Shown in pieces: positions 6,771-15,051 of a stretch of 34,791 nt of DNA. Position 1 is the stretch's first letter. Every line of letters starts with the position of its first letter. Both the position numbers and the translations under genes were made by a program. The stretch is from an uncultured Collinsella sp. (GTDB lineage Bacteria; Actinomycetota; Coriobacteriia; Coriobacteriales; Coriobacteriaceae). The notes under the pieces are model-generated. The model was not told the origin of the DNA. It saw only the letters and a program-made list of their open reading frames with translations, and searched no databases. The stretch lies in NCBI GenBank assembly GCA_900543945.1, contig UQTN01000003.1, positions 1 through 34,791 on the forward strand. Direction: 5' to 3'.

Positions 6771-7613
6771 CTAACCCAGCAGCTTATCCAACGCCACCGC
6801 AATGCCATCTTCGTTGTTATTGGCGGTCACCATCTGGGCAACTGCCTTAACCTCATCGACGGCGTTGCCCATGGCAACACCGGTGCCGGCCCACTCAATC
6901 ATGGACTTGTCGTTCTGGCCGTCGCCAAACGATACGACCTCACTGGCGTCGATGCCAAGCTTGGGCAGGGCACCATCGAGCGCACGGGCCTTGTCGATAC
7001 CGGGCGCCGTGTACTCAAAGTACCAGTCGGCCGTAAACATGCCCGAAAGCGTCTGGGTAAAGGGCGCATACATCTCCTCGTAATGCGCCTGCAGATAGGT
7101 CGGATCGCCCGCCGTCAGCAGCTTGTCCACGGGATAAGTATCCACGACCTCATGCAAGCTCTCGACCTCACGGATCTTAAGGTCGCAGGCATCGCGCTCG
7201 TATTTGACGATGTTTTTCTGCGAGCCGTCAGGCAGCGTGACCATGCAATGGTACGAGTCCTCGACGTGCAAATCGCGACCGAGCGAAATCATAGGGATCA
7301 CGTCAAAATTGCGCAGATGATCAATCAGACGGTGCAGCTCGTCAGCCGGCATGGCTTGGTCAAAAAGGACCTCATCGGTCTGAGCGTCGACCACATGCGC
7401 GCCATTAAAGGCAACTAACAGACCGTCATGGTTTTGAAGGTCGAGCTCCTGCGCCAAGGCGTGAAGACCCCAGGCGGGACGACCCGAAGCCAAGATGAGC
7501 TTAATACCCGATTCCTGCGCCGCGAGCAGCTTCTCGCGCGTACGCGGGCTGATCACCTTCTGGTCGTTGGTGAGCGTACCGTCGATATCCATTGCGATGG
7601 CCTTAATTGCCAT
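6771..7613 (-). CDS. Cof-type HAD phosphatase
   Basis: A 280-residue phosphatase of the Cof/YidA group (hydrolase_3). Motif I MDIDGTLTNDQ is at residues 8-18, motif II is LASGRPAWG, and motif IV is FGDGQNDKSMIEWAGTGVAMGNA, with the large alpha/beta cap between. Such enzymes act on sugar phosphates or on nucleotide and flavin cofactor phosphates; specificity cannot be read here. ATG at 7613 has GGGAGG 6 nt upstream. It has its own terminator and is separated from pgi by the pgi terminator, so it is probably transcribed alone. Confidence 0.9.
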   Translation of the reverse strand: MAIKAIAMDIDGTLTNDQKVISPRTREKLLAAQESGIKLILASGRPAWGLHALAQELDLQNHDGLLVAFNGAHVVDAQTDEVLFDQAMPADELHRLIDHLRNFDVIPMISLGRDLHVEDSYHCMVTLPDGSQKNIVKYERDACDLKIREVESLHEVVDTYPVDKLLTAGDPTYLQAHYEEMYAPFTQTLSGMFTADWYFEYTAPGIDKARALDGALPKLGIDASEVVSFGDGQNDKSMIEWAGTGVAMGNAVDEVKAVAQMVTANNNEDGIAVALDKLLG

Positions 7614-7779
7614 ATGCGCCTCCCTGTCATTGAGCAACCTTGTCTGAGCCATCATACAGAACACCCACGGCGGCGCTGTTTGCAACGGGAAAAATGTCAT
7701 ATTGTCCCGAACATGGCCGGCGCGCCTTCGACGATTGCGATGCCCGTCGAGGCGCCTCCCGATACATTCCATCCTATCC

Positions 7780-7819
7780 AAATAGCAAAGGGCCCGCATC
7801 CCAACGGATACGGGCCCTT
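7780..7819 (-). terminator. Terminator of pgi
   Basis: Fourteen-bp stem (7788-7801 with 7806-7819) with one G-T pair and a 4-nt loop, followed on the minus strand by a broken T tract TTTGCTATTT. It lies 31 nt past the pgi stop codon. Confidence 0.85.
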
Positions 7820-7850
7820 GTCGGCTATGCGTTAGTTTTCGCAGCGAATC

Positions 7851-9545
7851 CTACTTGCGGTGAGCGCGGTAGAACTCGATAAGCGCCTGGGTCGAAGCGT
7901 CCTGCTCGGCCTTGGCGGCATCGTCGTGAAAGGCAGGGGTGATCTGCTTGGCAAGCTGCTTGCCCAACTCAACGCCCCACTGGTCGTAAGAGTCGATGCC
8001 CCAGACCGTGCCCTCGACAAACGTGATGTGCTCGTACAGGGCGATGAGCTCGCCGAGTGCGAACGGGGTCAGCGTGTCGCCGAAGATCGAGGTCGTCGGG
8101 CGGTTACCCTCAAAGCAACGAGCCGGGACGATCTGCTCGGGCGTGCCCTCGGCACGAACCTCGTCGGCTGTCTTGCCAAAGGCGAGTGCCTTGGTCTGGG
8201 CCAGGAAGTTGCCCAGGAACAGCTCGTGCACGTCCTGACCGCTATCGGTCGCAGGGTTGGCGGTATTGGCGAAGGCGATGAAATCGGCCGGGACCACCAC
8301 GGTGCCCTGGTGCAGCAGCTGGTAGAAGGCGTGCTGGCCGTTGGTGCCGGGCTCGCCCCAGAAGATCTCACCGGTGTCGGAGGTCACGGCGCTGCCGTCC
8401 CAGCGGACATGCTTGCCGTTGGACTCCATGGTGAGCTGCTGCAGGTAGGCCGGGAAACGATGCAGGTACTGGCAGTACGGCAGCACGGCGTGGCTCTTGG
8501 AACCGAAGAAGTTGACGTACCAGACGTTGAGCAGGCCCATCAGCGCAACGACGTTGTTCTCGAGCGGCGTGTTGCAGAAGTACTCGTCGATGGCGTGGAA
8601 GCCCTCGAGGAACTGCTGGAAGCGCTCGGGGCCGAGCACGACGATCAGCGACAGGCCCACGGCGGAGTCGACGGAGTAGCGGCCGCCGACCCAATTCCAG
8701 AAACCGAAGGCGTTAGCGGGGTCGATGCCGAAGGCCTCGACCTTCTCGAGTGCGGTGGAAACGGCGACGAAGTGCTTTGCCACGGCCTCGGCGTTCTGCT
8801 CATCGGAGCCATCGATGGCGCCCTGAGCCTTGAGCTGCTCGAGCATCCAGGTCTTGACCTCGCGAGCGTTGGTGAGGGTCTCGAGCGTGGTGAAGGTCTT
8901 GGAGACGATGATCACGAGCGTGGTCTCGGGATCCAGGCCCTTGAGCTTCTCTGCCTGGTCATTGGGATCGATGTTAGAGATGTAGCGGCAGTCGATACCG
9001 GCGTCGGCATAGGGGCGCAGAGCCTCGTAAGCCATGACCGGGCCCAGATCGGAGCCGCCGATGCCGATGGACACCAGGTGCTCAATCTTCTTGCCGGTAA
9101 CGCCCTTCCACTCACCGGAGCGCACGCGCTCGGCGAAGGCATACATGCGATCGAGGACCTCGTGCACGTCGGCGACGACATCCTGGCCGTCAACGATGAG
9201 CTGCCCCTTCTCGCTTGCCGGGCGGCGAAGCGCGGTGTGCAGGACGGCGCGGTCCTCGGTGGTGTTGATGTGCTCGCCGGAGAACATGGCGTCGCGGCGC
9301 TCCTCGAGCTTCACCTCGCGGGCAAGATCGCACAGCAGCTTGACGGTCTCATCGGTCACCAGGTTCTTGGACAGATCGAAGTGAAGGTCGCCGGCGTCAA
9401 AGCTCAACTTATTCACGCGGTCGGCGTCAGCGGCGAACCAGGCCTTGAGGTCGATGCCCTCGGCCTCAAGCTTCTCCTGATGAGCCTCGAGTGCCTTCCA
9501 AGCGGCAGTCGACGTAGCATCGATAGGTGCGGCAACAGTTGCCAT
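7851..9545 (-). CDS. pgi: Glucose-6-phosphate isomerase
   Basis: A 564-residue phosphoglucose isomerase interconverting glucose 6-phosphate and fructose 6-phosphate in the cytoplasm. Recognisable are SIGIGGSDLGP, LVIIVSKTFTTLET (phosphate-binding), FGFWNWVGGRYSVDSAVGLS with the active-site region, and GIDSYDQWGVELGKQLA near the C-terminus, which carries the catalytic Lys. Length and layout match the long bacterial form (E. coli 549). ATG at 9545 has AGGAGG 5-6 nt upstream. The leader contains an 8-bp hairpin (9564-9571 with 9580-9587) between the likely promoter and the ribosome site. The gene is monocistronic, with a terminator downstream. Confidence 0.97.
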   Translation of the reverse strand: MATVAAPIDATSTAAWKALEAHQEKLEAEGIDLKAWFAADADRVNKLSFDAGDLHFDLSKNLVTDETVKLLCDLAREVKLEERRDAMFSGEHINTTEDRAVLHTALRRPASEKGQLIVDGQDVVADVHEVLDRMYAFAERVRSGEWKGVTGKKIEHLVSIGIGGSDLGPVMAYEALRPYADAGIDCRYISNIDPNDQAEKLKGLDPETTLVIIVSKTFTTLETLTNAREVKTWMLEQLKAQGAIDGSDEQNAEAVAKHFVAVSTALEKVEAFGIDPANAFGFWNWVGGRYSVDSAVGLSLIVVLGPERFQQFLEGFHAIDEYFCNTPLENNVVALMGLLNVWYVNFFGSKSHAVLPYCQYLHRFPAYLQQLTMESNGKHVRWDGSAVTSDTGEIFWGEPGTNGQHAFYQLLHQGTVVVPADFIAFANTANPATDSGQDVHELFLGNFLAQTKALAFGKTADEVRAEGTPEQIVPARCFEGNRPTTSIFGDTLTPFALGELIALYEHITFVEGTVWGIDSYDQWGVELGKQLAKQITPAFHDDAAKAEQDASTQALIEFYRAHRK

Positions 9546-9563
9546 AGAGTCCTCCTCAGCATA

Positions 9564-9587
9564 CGGGCGCACGCCTCCATGCGCCCG
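9564..9587 (-). promoter_or_regulatory. Hairpin in the pgi leader
   Basis: CGGGCGCA/TGCGCCCG, 8 bp with an 8-nt loop, just upstream of the pgi ribosome site. It may stabilise the mRNA or modulate translation; no T run follows. Confidence 0.4.
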
Positions 9588-9672
9588 GACATTCAGATGC
9601 CACTATTCTAGCGCAGGTCAAGACTACAATCAGCGAGCGTTGCCAATCGGCCCCCAAACGGCAACCGAACAA

Positions 9673-9734
9673 AAAGGGACAGGTTTATTTTGGCAGGTCA
9701 AACGCTTTACCAACCAAAAATAACCCGTCCCTTT
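9673..9734. repeat. Imperfect 21-bp inverted repeat, GGGACAGG type
   Basis: Arms 9673-9693 and 9714-9734 match at 18 of 21 positions. The left arm starts AAAGGGACAGGTTTATTTTG. On the minus strand it ends in CCCTTTTTG directly after the gene at 9745, so it can act as that gene's terminator. A 12-base word AGGGACAGGTTT recurs in direct orientation at 10410-10421, on the far side of that gene. Confidence 0.7.
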
Positions 9735-9744
9735 ATGGCAAATA

Positions 9745-10269
9745 TTAGGCCGCAGCGCAGACGCTACCGAGCAACTCACGCAGAGGAGACCCGATGTCCT
9801 CCAGCAGTTCGGGCGCGATAATGGCAAAAACGGGGACCTCGCCGGTGCCCACGACAGCAGGCACCTTGCCCTCCGAGACAATGCATCCATAAGGCACAAA
9901 GCCGTCTTCGTCGGCATCGAGCGCCGCCATGCGACGCGCGAGCTCGCGCGCAAAGCCAGCAGTATCGGCATCGCCAATCGCCAGGACAAAGTTTACGCCT
10001 TCGTCGGTCGCCAGGGCCACGGCTTCGTCGATCAGCTCGTCTCCCCCGTCGCCCTCAAACGAGCCGCAGCGGAAAAGCACACGCTCGAGTAGGGCTCGAT
10101 CAAGCGAGCCAAGTGCCGCCGAGACAAGCTCATCGCGCGTATGCTTGTCACCGCCCAGCACAACCAGCGCCTTGGTGCCACCGTAGTGAGCGACCAATCG
10201 TCCGCACCAGCGAGCCACATCCCCATCCGCAACCAAGCGCGTCGGCATACCAAACCCATAGTTGACCAT
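9745..10269 (-). CDS. Degenerate iron-alcohol-dehydrogenase-like N-terminal fragment
   Basis: A 174-residue protein. Its N-terminus NYGFGMPTRLVADGDVARW, the strand TKALVVLGGD and the segment EAVALATDEGVNFVLAIGDADT follow the order of the N-terminal NAD(P)-binding domain of iron-containing alcohol dehydrogenases (usual pattern NFxFxNPT, then LAVGGGSVID). The GGGS nucleotide loop is replaced by GDADT, and the whole C-terminal metal-binding helical domain is missing, so dehydrogenase activity is unlikely. The start at 10269 is preferred because the family N-terminus begins there; an ATG at 10320 lacks a ribosome site. No frameshift remnant of the second half is seen downstream. It may be a decayed gene or a repurposed small protein. 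Confidence 0.6.
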   Translation of the reverse strand: MVNYGFGMPTRLVADGDVARWCGRLVAHYGGTKALVVLGGDKHTRDELVSAALGSLDRALLERVLFRCGSFEGDGGDELIDEAVALATDEGVNFVLAIGDADTAGFARELARRMAALDADEDGFVPYGCIVSEGKVPAVVGTGEVPVFAIIAPELLEDIGSPLRELLGSVCAAA

Positions 10270-10420
10270 TATCCCCACAACCCTTCCGTGCGTATAGGCG
10301 GTATCAATCGTTAGGCTCATGCTACGAAGCGAGGTTTTCCGAGCTGTTTCGCTCTCTTTAGAGCTGCGTTAAAAAACCCGATGCAACCGCACGACCATAC
10401 CCGCCAAAGAGGGACAGGTT

Positions 10421-10449
10421 TTGACGATGTCCGCGCAAGCAGGTATTAT
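10421..10449 (+). promoter_or_regulatory. Strong promoter of the polymerase-yolD operon
   Basis: -35 TTGACG (10421-10426), 17-nt spacer, -10 TATTAT (10444-10449), a near-consensus vegetative promoter. Expected transcription start is about 10456, inside the first LexA-like box. Confidence 0.85.
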
Positions 10450-10480
10450 CGAACATGTATTCGATAAGAACATGTGTTTG
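10450..10480. promoter_or_regulatory. Two tandem LexA-like boxes
   Basis: CGAACATGTATTCG (10450-10463) and AGAACATGTGTTTG (10467-10480) each match CGAAC-N4-GTTCG with one or a few deviations and are 17 nt apart. They sit directly after the -10 element, over the transcription start, where a repressor would block initiation. Confidence 0.75.
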
Positions 10481-10492
10481 ATGGGAGGACGC

Positions 10493-11998
10493 GTGGGACA
10501 CGAGCGTCACACCTATATCTGCATCGACCTTAAGACGTTTTACGCCAGTGTCGAGTGCGTCGACCGCGGACTCGACCCACTCACTACGTGCCTGGTCGTT
10601 GCCGACGAATCGCGCGGGCGCACGACCATCTGCCTCGCCATCACACAGGCTATGAAGGACCTCGGGATACACAATCGCTGCCGTCTGTTCGAGATTCCCG
10701 ACGGCATCGACTGCATCAAGGCCGTACCGCGCATGCAGCACTACATGGAGGTGTCGGCGAAAATCTACGGCATCTATCTGGAATACGTGAGTCCGCAAGA
10801 CATTCACGTCTACTCCATCGACGAATGCTTTATCGACGTGACGCCCTATCTGGACCTCTATCACACCGATGCGGAAGGGTTCGCCTGCACGCTGCGCGAC
10901 GAGGTCTTGGCGCGCACCGGCATCACGGCGACGGTCGGCATCGGCCCCAACCTATTCCAGGCCAAGGTAGCGCTCGACATTACCGCCAAGCACGTACCCA
11001 GCCGCATCGGCATACTCGACGACGGGACCTTTCGCAAGGAGATCTGGCCCCATCGCCCCATCACCGACATCTGGGGCATCGGCCCCGGCGTGGCGGCCCG
11101 TCTCGAAAAGTACGGCGTCTACGATCTGATGGGCGTCGCCGCGCTCGACGAAAACCTGCTTTACGATGAGCTCGGCGTCAATGCCGAATATCTCATCGAC
11201 CACGCCTTCGGGCGCGAGCCGACAACCATCGCCGATATCCAAGCCTATCGCCCGCAAGCGACCTCGACCACCACAGGACAGGTGCTCTCGAAGGGCTATG
11301 CCTACGAGCAGGCCTACACCGTCTTGCGCGAGATGGTCGACAACGCCGTGTTGGATCTAGTCGATAAGCACGTGGTCTGCGACAGCATCTCGCTCTTTGT
11401 GGGCTACGCGAGCGAGCGCGCCGACATACGCCGGCTCAACGCCAGCGGCACGGCGCAGTATATAGACGGCTGCGGACACCTGCGCTCGAGCACCTCGGGC
11501 ATCGAGCCCGCAGCGACCGATGGCCCCGAGCTCGCGCCCCGTGCTCCCAAGCCCGTCCAGCGCGATGACGAAAGGCGTCGCCTGGTGCGCGAAGCGCAGG
11601 CAATCGATGGCATCTTTGTGGGAGAGCATGGCGGCAAACCGCGTGGTGGCTATGCCGCACTCTTTGCGCACTCCAACGCCTCGCGCAAGCTGCCCGAGCG
11701 CACTAACTCGTTTAAGAAGATCATGGGCTATTTTGATGAGCTCTGGGCGCAGACTGTCGATCCCAAACGACCGGTCAAGCGCATCAACCTTGGATTTGGC
11801 AACCTCATGCCCGAGGAATTTACCACCATCGATCTGTTCAGCGATATCGAGGCCGATGAGCGCGAGCGCGACCTGGCGCGCGCCGTCCTGGCCGTGAAAG
11901 GCAAGTACGGCAAGAACGCGCTCGTCAAGGGATTAAGCTTTACCGCCGGCGCCACCGCGCGCGAACGCAACGACCAAGTTGGAGGACACCGTGCCTAA
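10493..11998 (+). CDS. Y-family DNA polymerase, UvrX/UmuC-like
   Basis: A 501-residue translesion polymerase. Catalytic motifs are seen: YICIDLKTFYASVEC near the N-terminus (first Asp), and VYSIDECFIDVT (Asp-Glu pair), followed by VGIGPNLFQAKVALD and the thumb-domain helix-hairpin WGIGPGVAARLEKYGV. The order and the long C-terminal little-finger region fit the Gram-positive UvrX/YqjW group rather than short DinB. GTG at 10493 with GGGAGG 4 nt upstream is chosen; ATGs at 10421 and 10481 lie in the promoter or within/after the LexA boxes without ribosome sites. It overlaps the yolD gene by 8 nt. The promoter with LexA-like boxes implies induction by DNA damage. Confidence 0.92.
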   Translation: MGHERHTYICIDLKTFYASVECVDRGLDPLTTCLVVADESRGRTTICLAITQAMKDLGIHNRCRLFEIPDGIDCIKAVPRMQHYMEVSAKIYGIYLEYVSPQDIHVYSIDECFIDVTPYLDLYHTDAEGFACTLRDEVLARTGITATVGIGPNLFQAKVALDITAKHVPSRIGILDDGTFRKEIWPHRPITDIWGIGPGVAARLEKYGVYDLMGVAALDENLLYDELGVNAEYLIDHAFGREPTTIADIQAYRPQATSTTTGQVLSKGYAYEQAYTVLREMVDNAVLDLVDKHVVCDSISLFVGYASERADIRRLNASGTAQYIDGCGHLRSSTSGIEPAATDGPELAPRAPKPVQRDDERRRLVREAQAIDGIFVGEHGGKPRGGYAALFAHSNASRKLPERTNSFKKIMGYFDELWAQTVDPKRPVKRINLGFGNLMPEEFTTIDLFSDIEADERERDLARAVLAVKGKYGKNALVKGLSFTAGATARERNDQVGGHRA

Positions 11999-12416
11999 AC
12001 CCAAACAACAGCCCGTGCGCCCGCCGACCGCCTTCGAGCGCCTGGCGGACCCCGAGGGCAGGCGCCGCGCCGCCGACCCCAAGCTCACTGCCAACGGTGC
12101 CGTGCGCGCCAACCGCGCCGCGCAGTTTATGCCCTTTGCCGCCCTCACGGGATACTACGAACTCGTGCGCCAGCAGGAAATCACCGTCGAGTCAAAACGT
12201 GAGCTCACGGAAGAAAAAGCCCTCGTACTTTCTAAAAAGCTCGAGGGTCTCAAACGTGGCGACTTGGTTCGTGTCACCTATTACGATACATACGGCTATC
12301 GCAGCCGCACCGGCATCCTCGACGAGGCGCTCCCCGCCTTCAAGCTCCTCAAGCTCCGAGACATCGCCATCGACTTCGACGACATCCAAGACATCGAACT
12401 GCGCGGACGAGCCTAG
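11991..12416 (+). CDS. YolD-like protein
   Basis: A 141-residue YolD-family protein. The family signature RANRAAQFMPFAALTGYYELVR lies near residues 34-55, followed by a charged helix and a small beta domain with GDLVRVTYYD. YolD proteins are typically encoded beside UvrX/UmuC-like polymerases in Gram-positives and have been proposed as functional counterparts of UmuD. GTG at 11991 has GGAGG 5 nt upstream and overlaps the polymerase stop codon by 8 nt, which implies coupled translation at a fixed ratio. The N-terminal 30 residues are basic and Pro-rich. Confidence 0.87.
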   Translation: MPKPKQQPVRPPTAFERLADPEGRRRAADPKLTANGAVRANRAAQFMPFAALTGYYELVRQQEITVESKRELTEEKALVLSKKLEGLKRGDLVRVTYYDTYGYRSRTGILDEALPAFKLLKLRDIAIDFDDIQDIELRGRA

Positions 12417-12442
12417 CCAAGGAAGCGCATCCAGGGCGGCGC

Positions 12443-12826
12443 TTACAGCGTCATGACGTAGTAGCCCGCGTCTTTCACGGCCGTCTCGAGGACACCACGA
12501 TCAACCGGCTGCTTAGAGCGCACGCGTGCCGTGTGGTCCGCATACGTCACCGTTGCCCACACGCCATCCAGCGCATTGAGGGCATTGGCTACGTTCTGAG
12601 CGCAGCCGTCACAGCTCATGCCGCCGATGAGCAGCTCATCGCTATAGGGATAGTGTGACGCATCGGTATCCACCACAACAACCTTTTTGGCCTTCTTGCC
12701 GCTCGTACCATCGCTGCAGCAACTCTTCCCGTGTGTCGAAGCGGCAATGCGACGCAGTCCAAAAAACATGCCGACGGCAATGACGGCCAGCACGATGAGA
12801 TTCGCAGGGTTGAGCAAGTCACTCAT
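12443..12826 (-). CDS. Membrane-anchored heavy-metal-associated (HMA) protein
   Basis: A 127-residue protein: membrane anchor at residues 6-25 (NPANLIVLAVIAVGMFFGL), a Cys- and Lys-rich linker with SCCSDGTSGKKAKK, then an HMA domain with the metal-binding loop GMSCDGC and the strand WATVTYADHTARV. HMA domains carry copper(I) or similar soft metals to P-type ATPases. The extra Cys pair in the linker could also bind metal. ATG at 12826 has GGGGAG upstream. No copper ATPase is next to it. A palindrome resembling a CsoR operator lies in the upstream region. Confidence 0.85.
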   Translation of the reverse strand: MSDLLNPANLIVLAVIAVGMFFGLRRIAASTHGKSCCSDGTSGKKAKKVVVVDTDASHYPYSDELLIGGMSCDGCAQNVANALNALDGVWATVTYADHTARVRSKQPVDRGVLETAVKDAGYYVMTL

Positions 12827-12848
12827 GCGCTCCCCTTTCAAGTAGCAC

Positions 12849-12872
12849 TATCTAGATACCCCCATGGGGTGT
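12849..12872. promoter_or_regulatory. CsoR-like palindrome and adjacent perfect palindrome
   Basis: ATACCCCCATGGGGTGT (12856-12872) resembles the ATACCCC-N-GGGGTAT operators of CsoR copper repressors, with one arm mismatch. Overlapping it is the perfect palindrome TATCTAGATA (12849-12858). Both lie 23-46 nt upstream of the HMA start codon. Confidence 0.45.
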
Positions 12873-12934
12873 CCCCATCTTAACCCAAAATCATGTCTGT
12901 TCGGTCAATTAGTTTCCCTCTTCAAACTTTTTTG

Positions 12935-12962
12935 TTGACCATGGCTTACTTTCGTGTATAAG
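12935..12962 (+). promoter_or_regulatory. Promoter of DUF3793-flavodoxin unit
   Basis: -35 TTGACC (12935-12940), 16-nt spacer, -10 TATAAG (12957-12962). Just after it TAGGCTAAC (12969-12977) matches the core of the DtxR/IdeR iron box, but the flanks match poorly, so iron control is only suggested. Confidence 0.6.
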
Positions 12963-13000
12963 TTTTCCTAGGCTAACAGTTTAGATCCGTAAGGAGCGCC

Positions 13001-13705
13001 GTGACTCGAACCATAGACATCCCAACGTTTCAGGCAGCGGTCGTGCGCAACTGCTCCCCCACGCTCGCGGGCATCAAGCCGGCATCGCTCTTTACCTATC
13101 CAGGCACCTACGCCCACGGGAACGGCTCGACCACAACCGAAACCATCGCAGAACGCCGAGCACGCCTGCTCGACGTTATCGCCCAGTGCAATCGCGAGCT
13201 TGACCCGCTCGGCATCCACCTGAGTGTTTTGGTCTGGCGGCCCTGCGGAGCACTCGTGTACGTGTACCGAGCCAAAAGCCTCGCCACCTATTTCGCAGAC
13301 CCTCGCGCCCAAACAGCGCTCGCCTCGGAAGGCTACGACACGAGAGACCTTTCGACATGCCTTGTGCATTTGGCATCACGCATCACGCTCGCGAGCAATA
13401 ACGTCGCGGAATGCGCTTGTAGCCAGACTCGATGCGCACTACCCCAGCAAGCTAGCTGCAGCAACGACTGCACCTGCGAGTTTCCGCACGAAATAGGCTA
13501 CTTCCTTGGATATCCCTACGACGACGTGCACGAGTTTATCGTCCAGCGCGGCGAGAACTACAAGGTCTTTGGAGCTTGGAAGGTCTACACGGATGTCGAG
13601 CAAGCGCTTGCGATGTTTGACGCCTACCGCGCTTGCACTCAATACCTCACCTTTGTCTATCAGCAGGGCTGCAGCTTGGCGCAACTTGCCCAGGCAACCC
13701 GATAG
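13001..13705 (+). CDS. DUF3793-family protein
   Basis: A 234-residue soluble protein of unknown function with the DUF3793 signature CEFPHEIGYFLGYPYDDVHEFI (about residues 160-182), followed by KVFGAWKVYTDVEQAL. Several Cys residues cluster before the signature (CACSQTRC, CSNDCTC), which could bind a metal or be redox-active. GTG start with AAGGAG. The gene is 46 nt upstream of a flavodoxin; this pairing is common in anaerobes, which suggests a role in electron transfer or iron response, but the molecular function is not known. Confidence 0.8.
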   Translation: MTRTIDIPTFQAAVVRNCSPTLAGIKPASLFTYPGTYAHGNGSTTTETIAERRARLLDVIAQCNRELDPLGIHLSVLVWRPCGALVYVYRAKSLATYFADPRAQTALASEGYDTRDLSTCLVHLASRITLASNNVAECACSQTRCALPQQASCSNDCTCEFPHEIGYFLGYPYDDVHEFIVQRGENYKVFGAWKVYTDVEQALAMFDAYRACTQYLTFVYQQGCSLAQLAQATR

Positions 13706-13751
13706 AACATAGAAGCCGCGGCAACCTGCCGCACAACTGAAAGGACAAAAC

Positions 13752-14171
13752 ATGAGCAAGATCGCCGTCGTCTACTGGAGCGGCACGGGCAACACCGAGG
13801 CCATGGCAAACCTCGTCGCCGAAGGCGCCACGTCCGCGGGTGCCGAGACTGAGGTCATCCCCTGCGCCGACTTCTCTGCTGACAAGGCCGCCGAATATGA
13901 TGCCTTCGCCTTCGGCTGCCCCGCCATGGGCTCCGAGGAGCTTGAGTATGACGAGTTTCAGCCTATGTGGGACGAGGTCAAGGAGACCCTCGGCGGCAAG
14001 AAGGTCGTCCTCTTTGGCTCCTATTCGTGGGCCGAGGGCGAGTGGATGGACAACTGGAAGGCCGACGCCGACGAGGCCGGAGTCAACGTCGTGGACTCCG
14101 TCATTTGCTACGATGCGCCCGACGATGAGGGCGAGGCGGCCTGCCGTGCCCTTGGCGCCGAGCTGGCCTAG
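13752..14171 (+). CDS. Flavodoxin
   Basis: A 139-residue short-chain flavodoxin. It has the FMN phosphate loop SGTGNTEAMA at residues 9-18, an acidic surface, the FGCPAMGSEELEYDEF loop and FGSYSWAEGEWMDNW, which fit the two FMN-flanking loops of clostridial flavodoxins. It replaces ferredoxin as a low-potential one-electron carrier, often when iron is scarce. The ribosome site is AAAGGA. It is probably co-transcribed with the DUF3793 gene and ends at a bidirectional terminator. Confidence 0.93.
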   Translation: MSKIAVVYWSGTGNTEAMANLVAEGATSAGAETEVIPCADFSADKAAEYDAFAFGCPAMGSEELEYDEFQPMWDEVKETLGGKKVVLFGSYSWAEGEWMDNWKADADEAGVNVVDSVICYDAPDDEGEAACRALGAELA

Positions 14172-14227
14172 CAGCACCACCGAGCCCGACAGAAGGGGCT
14201 CACGCTACATTATCGACATCCCAACAA

Positions 14228-14264
14228 AAAACGGGACTGGATTCATGTCCAGCCCCGTTTTCTG
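14228..14264. terminator. Bidirectional terminator
   Basis: Fourteen-bp stem (14228-14241 with 14248-14261) with one mismatch and a 6-nt loop. It carries TTTTCTGT on the plus side (after flavodoxin) and TTTTTTGTT on the minus side (after the ABC ATPase gene). Confidence 0.9.
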
Positions 14265-14286
14265 TAATGCCAGCCGCATGAACCAG

Positions 14287-15039
<753 letters not shown>

Positions 15040-15051
15040 GATAGGACCTCC

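Noticed and set aside
7860..9611. A long open frame on the plus strand opposite pgi, longer than pgi itself
   Set aside because: It is the complement of a strongly conserved gene, has no ribosome site, and its predicted protein is Val/Gly/Leu/His-rich as expected of antisense frames in GC-rich DNA.
10421..10492. Earlier ATG starts for the polymerase gene
   Set aside because: ATG at 10421 and other ATGs up to 10481 lie in the promoter or LexA-like boxes; the expected transcription start is near 10456. Only GTG at 10493 has a ribosome site.
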